This document shows positions 59,402 through 64,000 of a DNA stretch of 64,000 bases, piece by piece; position 1 is the first letter of the stretch, and each line of letters starts with the position of its first letter. This DNA comes from Anaerohabitans sp964387285 (GTDB lineage: Bacteria > Zhuqueibacterota > Zhuqueibacteria > Residuimicrobiales > Residuimicrobiaceae). Below the pieces are notes generated by a model. It searched no databases, was not told the origin of the DNA, and saw only the letters and a program-made list of their open reading frames with translations. The translations under genes and the position numbers were made by a program. The DNA is taken from assembly GCA_964387285.1 (NCBI GenBank), contig CAYLWO010000004.1, forward strand, positions 62,001 to 126,000, read 5' to 3'.

Positions 59402-60100
59402 CTATTCCCCCACATGCAACCGAAATCCCTTGCCGTGCATATTGGTGATGGCGATGCGGCTGTCCAGACTCAAGTACTTGCGCAATTTGCTCAAATACAC
59501 ATCCATGGAACGGCTGTTGAAAAACGTATCTTCCTCCCAGATCAGTTTCAACGCAGTCTCGCGTTCCAATATTTTTTCCTTATGCAAACATAACAGACGC
59601 AGCAATTCCGATTCACGATGGGTAAGTTTGCGTTTCGCCTGCGGATGTTCGAGACTCTGTTCCTTGGCGTTAAAACGGTATTCGCCGATCTCGAAAATCT
59701 GCCGTACAGGTTCCTCCGCAACCATTTTCCGGCTGCGCCGCAGCACCGCCTGCATGCGCAACACCAGTTCTTCCATACTAAAGGGCTTGGTTATGTAATC
59801 GTCCGCACCTATGCGCAAACCCTGGATTTTATCCTCTTTCAAGGACTTGGCCGTAAGAAAAATGATCGGCATTTCACCATTAATCTTGCGAATGGCTTTG
59901 GCGAGATTAAAACCGTCCTTTTTCGGCAACATGACATCGATCAGACAAAGATCAAAAGCTCCTTTTAAAAACAGCGATAATCCTTCGTCGCCGTCGCGCG
60001 CCAGGACAACGGAAAAATTCTGCAATTCCAATCCCTCCTGGGTCATGTAACCCAGATTGGGATCATCTTCAACCAGTAGTATTTTCGCCGTATGATTCAT
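59402..60100 (-). CDS. Response regulator, OmpR/PhoB type
   Basis: A 232-aa two-component regulator. The receiver domain has the acidic pair EDD (residues 11-13), the phospho-acceptor Asp55 in LCLIDVMLPKKDG and the conserved Lys in IIFLTAKSLKEDK. The C-terminal winged helix is PhoB-like (LTHRESELLRLLCLHKEKIL, DTFFNSRSMDVYLSKLRKYL). It is encoded just downstream of its presumed kinase, but 209 bp with repeat elements separate the two. Targets are unknown. AAGG lies five bases before the ATG. Confidence 0.94.
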   Translation of the reverse strand: MNHTAKILLVEDDPNLGYMTQEGLELQNFSVVLARDGDEGLSLFLKGAFDLCLIDVMLPKKDGFNLAKAIRKINGEMPIIFLTAKSLKEDKIQGLRIGADDYITKPFSMEELVLRMQAVLRRSRKMVAEEPVRQIFEIGEYRFNAKEQSLEHPQAKRKLTHRESELLRLLCLHKEKILERETALKLIWEEDTFFNSRSMDVYLSKLRKYLSLDSRIAITNMHGKGFRLHVGE

Positions 60101-60128
60101 TTAAGCCTTCAGGAAAATTTTCGGTGTA

Positions 60129-60258
60129 TAAGGGGATTGCTTCACTCCAGCTGAGTTAAATCCCTTTGTCGGCGACGGCGCCTGCGTTCGCAATGACACG
60201 GTTGTAGTGTTATTTGAGAAATTCGCGGCATGAATGCCGCGGTACATCCTCAATGACG
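60129..60258. repeat. Repeat families 2 (partial) and 3 (copy c) between kinase and regulator
   Basis: TATAAGGGGATTGCTTCACT to TTCGCAATGACA (60129-60197) is the right part of a family 2 element. TAGTGTTAT, stem CGCGGCAT/ATGCCGCG and GGTACATCCTCAATGACG (60205-60258) is a family 3 copy. The two lie side by side exactly as at 14221-14515. Confidence 0.75.
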
Positions 60259-60309
60259 CATTTTTCTGCATTTTTAATAACCAATGCCTGACCCGGATAA
60301 ACCGGAACA

Positions 60310-61995
60310 TCATTCCCTCTTGATTACCGGCAACCAAAACGTAAAACAACTGCCTTTGCCTGCCGTACTGGTCACGCTGATCTTGCCTTGATGAGCCGTC
60401 AACATCAGGCGCACATAGGACAAACCGATACCGAATCCTTTGACATTGTGCACGTTGCCGGTGTTGACACGATAAAATTTTTCAAAAATACGCTGCAACT
60501 CTTTATCGGTCATGCCGATGCCGTTGTCCTGGATGCTGATTTCAATGCCATTTTCCAAATTACGGCTGCGAATTGCTATTTGCGGTGATTGCTCAGTGTA
60601 CTTGACGGCATTATCCAGCAAATTATGTACAATGTTTTGCAGATGCACGGTGTCGCCCTGGACCACAGTTTCGGTTGCCTGTGGATCAAATTCCATCGTA
60701 CCGTTAACGTTTTCCATCAATAAAGAAAAATTCTTGATCGCCTGTTCAATAATCACATGCATGTTCACTTTTTCATACCGCAACTCGACATCACCTTGTT
60801 CCAGAGCCGCCATCTGCAGTATCTTTTCAACCTGACTGCGCATGCGCCGGCTTTCATCCAGAATGATGCGGCTGTATTGGGTCAAACGCCCTGTGTCCTC
60901 CTTGGCAATGGCTTTTTGCATGGTCTCGCCTGCCAAAGATATGGTCGTAATTGGCGTTTTGAATTCGTGCGTCATATTGTTGATAAAATCGATCAAACGA
61001 CTGCTAAAGGCCTTTTGATTGGCCAGCGTACGCACAATTAAAGAGAAACAAAGTATAAGCATTAACAAAAAACAGGCAGAGGCTGCTAAAAATGGCAGCA
61101 TGGAGCGCGTGCGGATCATCCTTTGTACTGGAAAATACAGACATAACTCGCTCCTGGACATGCGCACATCATTAGGAAAGAGCGGCATATGAAAACAGGA
61201 TGACTTGATGACCTTGCTCAACCAATGCGGTTGCGCATACAACAAAGAATCTTTTCCTACATCCAGAATGCCATAATAATAGGAAGACGGCAAATCCGAC
61301 TCGGCGATGGTGACCGTAATAATCGAATCCAATGCAGCCAGGTTAACGCGCTGTAAAACGGATTTTTCCTGAACAAGCACCAATTCATCCAAAACCCGGT
61401 TCACCAGCTTGCGCTTTTCCTTGACAAACTTGACCGGCACCACCAACTTGTCTTCTTTGTCGTTCATCAACTCTACGATAAAGGTACTGCTGTCGGAAAT
61501 CATGGAGACGCGCACCGGCTGATGATGCGGAACCGGTACATGATACACGCCGGCCGGTTTACGATCATCCATCAAGGCGATCTGCGTCTTGCCGGAGGAA
61601 TCCATGGTCTTGATGATAACATGTTCCGGCTTTTTCAAGGATAATTTTAGATTCTGATCAACCATCTCCACATGGGGCATGGAATCATCGGTTATATGCA
61701 TCTGCACATTGATGGTCTTGCTCGAATCTTGATTATAGGTGTATCGCGCACTGATTTGCTGTTGCGGTTGTACCGGGCGTTTTACATTCCAGGCCAGGGC
61801 ACGCACGGCGTGCGCCGCTTCATTGGTCTCCAGGCGGCTGACAATTTGATGCATGGCATTGTAGACCGTTTGATCAAACAATCGGCTCTCCAAATCAGCT
61901 GCCCGGCGCAATAGAAAATATTGCACCAGTATCAGACCAAAGAGGGCAAGTCCGATAATCCCGGTGATCCAGGTTGTGGTTTTGCGTATGTTCAT
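60310..61995 (-). CDS. Membrane sensor histidine kinase
   Basis: A 561-aa inner-membrane kinase. Membrane helices at about 9-28 (WITGIIGLALFGLILVQYFL) and 300-324 (LPFLAASACFLLMLILCFSL) enclose a periplasmic sensor of about 270 residues without a recognisable ligand fold. The phospho-acceptor is His343 in NNMTHEFKTPITT. The ATPase domain has the N box IVHNLLDNAVKY, G1 IQDNGIGM and G2 KGFGIGLSYV. It precedes the response regulator in transcription. There is no HAMP or PAS domain. The signal sensed cannot be inferred. Confidence 0.94.
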   Translation of the reverse strand: MNIRKTTTWITGIIGLALFGLILVQYFLLRRAADLESRLFDQTVYNAMHQIVSRLETNEAAHAVRALAWNVKRPVQPQQQISARYTYNQDSSKTINVQMHITDDSMPHVEMVDQNLKLSLKKPEHVIIKTMDSSGKTQIALMDDRKPAGVYHVPVPHHQPVRVSMISDSSTFIVELMNDKEDKLVVPVKFVKEKRKLVNRVLDELVLVQEKSVLQRVNLAALDSIITVTIAESDLPSSYYYGILDVGKDSLLYAQPHWLSKVIKSSCFHMPLFPNDVRMSRSELCLYFPVQRMIRTRSMLPFLAASACFLLMLILCFSLIVRTLANQKAFSSRLIDFINNMTHEFKTPITTISLAGETMQKAIAKEDTGRLTQYSRIILDESRRMRSQVEKILQMAALEQGDVELRYEKVNMHVIIEQAIKNFSLLMENVNGTMEFDPQATETVVQGDTVHLQNIVHNLLDNAVKYTEQSPQIAIRSRNLENGIEISIQDNGIGMTDKELQRIFEKFYRVNTGNVHNVKGFGIGLSYVRLMLTAHQGKISVTSTAGKGSCFTFWLPVIKRE

Positions 61996-62068
61996 GACTC
62001 AATTTACGGATAATTCGACAAAAAGTCTCGTACTTTAACATTTATTAACATTTTAGCAATTTAGATGC

Positions 62069-62097
62069 TTGCAAATCTAATATTTTCAGTTTATTTT
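62069..62097 (+). promoter_or_regulatory. Candidate sigma70-type promoter of the sulfatase gene
   Basis: TTGCAA (62069-62074), 17-base spacer, TATTTT (62092-62097), about 100 bases before the ATG at 62195. The leader contains a family 1 hairpin. Confidence 0.4.
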
Positions 62098-62102
62098 AAG
62101 GA

Positions 62103-62136
62103 GAACTGTGCAAAGATTTGAAACCTTTGCAAGGTT
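62103..62136. repeat. Palindromic repeat, family 1 (divergent copy h)
   Basis: AACTGTGCAAAGATTTGA followed by AACCTTTGCAAGGTT. The stem is imperfect. It lies in the putative leader of the sulfatase gene. Confidence 0.5.
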
Positions 62137-62194
62137 GAGAAAATGGACATCTCGTTTATCCGGTTACCAGCTTTGGAAAAAACAAGGGACGCCA

Positions 62195-64000
62195 ATGAAA
62201 CAAAAAAACATTTCCAGACGCAGTTTTATTCGTCAATCTGCAGCCGTTGTTCCGGCTGTCGCTTTGGCGCCAAAATTCTTAAATGCACAAGCAACATTTC
62301 CAAATCAACCCAATATCGTCCTGATATTAACAGACCAGGAACGGCAGGTTCGCTATTTCCCAGAGCAGTGGATCGAAAATAATTTGCCCAACTTTAACCG
62401 TTTGCGCAACAGAGGAATTTCCTTTTCCAATAATTTCTGTAACAGTTCCATGTGCTCGCCCAGTCGCGCCACCCTGTTCACCGGACTCTATCCGGCACAA
62501 CATCAGGTGACAGACACGTTACCGGAAGCAGCAGGTAAAAACCATAGTGATTCCGTACATGATTTAAACCCAGGAACGCCCAACCTGGCCCATGTTTTAA
62601 AATCCGCAGGTTACCAGGTCGTATACAAAGGCAAATGGCATCTGAGTCGTCCTGTTGGCAGCGAATGGACCAGTGAGGATGTCGCCCGGTATGGATTTGA
62701 CGGTTGGGATCCGCCCGATGGCGGCGAAGATACGGATCCGGAAAATTTCGGCGGCGGCCAAGCCAATCATGACAACCGTTATGCCGAAGATGCCGTCGCT
62801 TTTCTGCAAAACGTAGACGCCGGCCAACCTTTCGCGCTCATCGTCTCGCTCATCAATCCACATGATGTAGCCGGTTATCCGAGCACCTATGCTGAAGATT
62901 ATGATCCCTCCTATCTGCAAGGCGATATTAAATTGCCGCCGAATGTCGATGAAGATTTGCAAAACAATTTTAAACCGCATACCCAAGCGGAACTGCTCAA
63001 CCGGTTGGCCATCGGCATGGGCGCCTTGCTTACAGACAAACGGCGTAAAGAGTACGTGAATTTTTACGGCAATCTTTTAAAAAAGGTGGACAAACAAATC
63101 GGCGCCATACTCGATGAACTCGAGAGACCACGCGGGACCCTACCTCCGCTTTCGGAATCTACGCTGGTCATTCGAACAGCAGATCATGGTGAAATGGGCC
63201 TGGCTCACGGCGGGTTACGGCAAAAAATGTTTGTCGCTTATGAAGAGGCCATGCATTTACCGTTGATCATCAGCAATCCGCTTCTTTTTCCCACAGCACA
63301 AAACTGCGATGCGCTCGTGTCGTTGGTGGATTTGGCGCCGACCATAGCGAGTTTGGCCCAGGTGCAGAACCGCGGCCAATGGACGTTTCGCGGAGTTGAT
63401 TTTTCTTCTTTGTTAAAAAATCCATCAGGTGCGGTCCAGGATGCCGTCCTCTTCACATTTGACGACATCAAGGCCGGACAGGAGAATATTGAACAAATGG
63501 TATCGCCGCCCAATCGCATACGCTGTATACGGGAAAAGAACTGGAAATTTACCCGTTATTTTGATGGTGCCGGCAAAGAGCCGCAGGAATACGAGATGTA
63601 CGATCTGGTCAACGATCCGCAGGAGATGCATAATCTGGCGCATCCCAAACATCCGCGTTTCAATGATCCGGGAGTGGTAATAGAACGCAACCGCTTAGCC
63701 GCCAAATTAGCGGCGATGGAAGCGGAGAAACTGGCGCCCCTGCCTACAGCGGTTGCACAGAGGAGCAGTCAGAGTATCGATTTTCAATTAGAACAAAATT
63801 ATCCCAATCCGTTCAATCCCATTACAAAAATTTCCTTCTCGTTGAAGCAAGTACAACAGGTTCGATTGGAAATAATGACAGAAAACGGCCGCACGGTGAG
63901 AGTATTATTGGATGGGGCGGTCGCAGCAGGCAACCACCAGATTTACTGGGATGGTCGAGATGGATCAGGCAAAAAGGTCGCGAGTGGAGTATACCTCTAC
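62195..64000 (+). CDS. Tat-exported sulfatase with C-terminal sorting domain (partial, window edge)
   Basis: An open frame of 602 codons runs from the ATG at 62195 to the window end. A Tat signal (ISRRSFIRQSAAVVPAVALA) precedes an alkaline-phosphatase-fold sulfatase: NIVLILTDQERQ holds a metal-binding Asp, CSPSRATLFTGLYP has the formylglycine-precursor Cys87 (CxPSR), YKGKWHLS and VIRTADHGEMGLAHGGL follow, and EYEMYDLVNDPQEMHNLA closes the domain. From about residue 535 NYPNPFNPITKISFSL starts a FlgD-like sorting domain, cut at the edge. It should remove sulfate esters from glycans after maturation by a formylglycine-generating enzyme, not seen here. AAGGGA precedes the ATG. Confidence 0.93.
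   Translation, partial: MKQKNISRRSFIRQSAAVVPAVALAPKFLNAQATFPNQPNIVLILTDQERQVRYFPEQWIENNLPNFNRLRNRGISFSNNFCNSSMCSPSRATLFTGLYPAQHQVTDTLPEAAGKNHSDSVHDLNPGTPNLAHVLKSAGYQVVYKGKWHLSRPVGSEWTSEDVARYGFDGWDPPDGGEDTDPENFGGGQANHDNRYAEDAVAFLQNVDAGQPFALIVSLINPHDVAGYPSTYAEDYDPSYLQGDIKLPPNVDEDLQNNFKPHTQAELLNRLAIGMGALLTDKRRKEYVNFYGNLLKKVDKQIGAILDELERPRGTLPPLSESTLVIRTADHGEMGLAHGGLRQKMFVAYEEAMHLPLIISNPLLFPTAQNCDALVSLVDLAPTIASLAQVQNRGQWTFRGVDFSSLLKNPSGAVQDAVLFTFDDIKAGQENIEQMVSPPNRIRCIREKNWKFTRYFDGAGKEPQEYEMYDLVNDPQEMHNLAHPKHPRFNDPGVVIERNRLAAKLAAMEAEKLAPLPTAVAQRSSQSIDFQLEQNYPNPFNPITKISFSLKQVQQVRLEIMTENGRTVRVLLDGAVAAGNHQIYWDGRDGSGKKVASGVYLY

Overview
The window looks like a contig from an uncultured bacterium of the Fibrobacterota-Chlorobiota-Bacteroidota side of the tree, most like candidate phylum KSB1 or Calditrichota. 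This is an inference from three things: secreted proteins end in the NYPNPFNP-type sorting domain typical of those groups, TonB receptors and Tat-exported carbohydrate enzymes are frequent, and base composition is moderate. A run of 100 N at 19269-19368 is flanked by identical 55-bp ends, which points to a scaffolded short-read, probably metagenomic, assembly.

Layout. (1) 1-10.2 kb, minus strand: housekeeping genes in one direction. Transcription runs dusB, a COG2403 P-loop protein, arcC, korDABC (2-oxoacid:ferredoxin oxidoreductase), ndk, yceD, rpmF, plsX, fabH, fabD (cut by the window edge). (2) 10.3-14.2 kb, plus strand: an unknown 184-aa protein, a secreted HExxH/TPR protein, and a secreted head-repeat protein with an S74-type intramolecular chaperone domain. 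(3) 14.6-39.3 kb: a glycan-degradation locus. A GntR-LacI hybrid regulator leads a long minus-strand array: TonB receptor, beta-helix surface protein, outer-membrane barrel, TolB-like propeller, enolase-superfamily dehydratase, a 1,017-aa secreted protein, hexuronate-type MFS importer, GH28, purple-acid-phosphatase-like protein, two secreted alpha/alpha-toroid proteins and NagB. An intact GH97 gene and a decayed GH97 copy flank it. No SusD-like gene was seen. The content fits pectin or another uronic-acid polymer. (4) 39.6-50.8 kb: mixed genes (GH10-like TIM barrel, GNAT, ACT, ABC exporter, GlsB-like, calcineurin-like phosphoesterase, sialate O-acetylesterase, DinB, YdeI-like, radical SAM) with gene relics and many intergenic palindromes. 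(5) 50.9-58.7 kb: a Tat-exported GH109-type oxidoreductase, a 47-aa membrane peptide coupled to an SSS symporter, then divergently a second Tat-exported Gfo/Idh/MocA oxidoreductase and a HEAT-repeat protein carrying two DUF1080 domains. This resembles a 3-keto-glycoside pathway. (6) 59.2-64 kb: a GIY-YIG relic, a two-component system, and a Tat-exported sulfatase with a C-terminal sorting domain that runs off the window.

The intergenic DNA is unusually rich in palindromes. At least five families recur within 64 kb. Some supply the stop codons of adjacent genes, one is nested inside another, and several hairpins keep an identical loop while their stems change in a compensatory way.

No rRNA gene, intact tRNA, CRISPR array, transposase or phage structural operon was found. 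All identifications are by reading the sequence; no database search was run.
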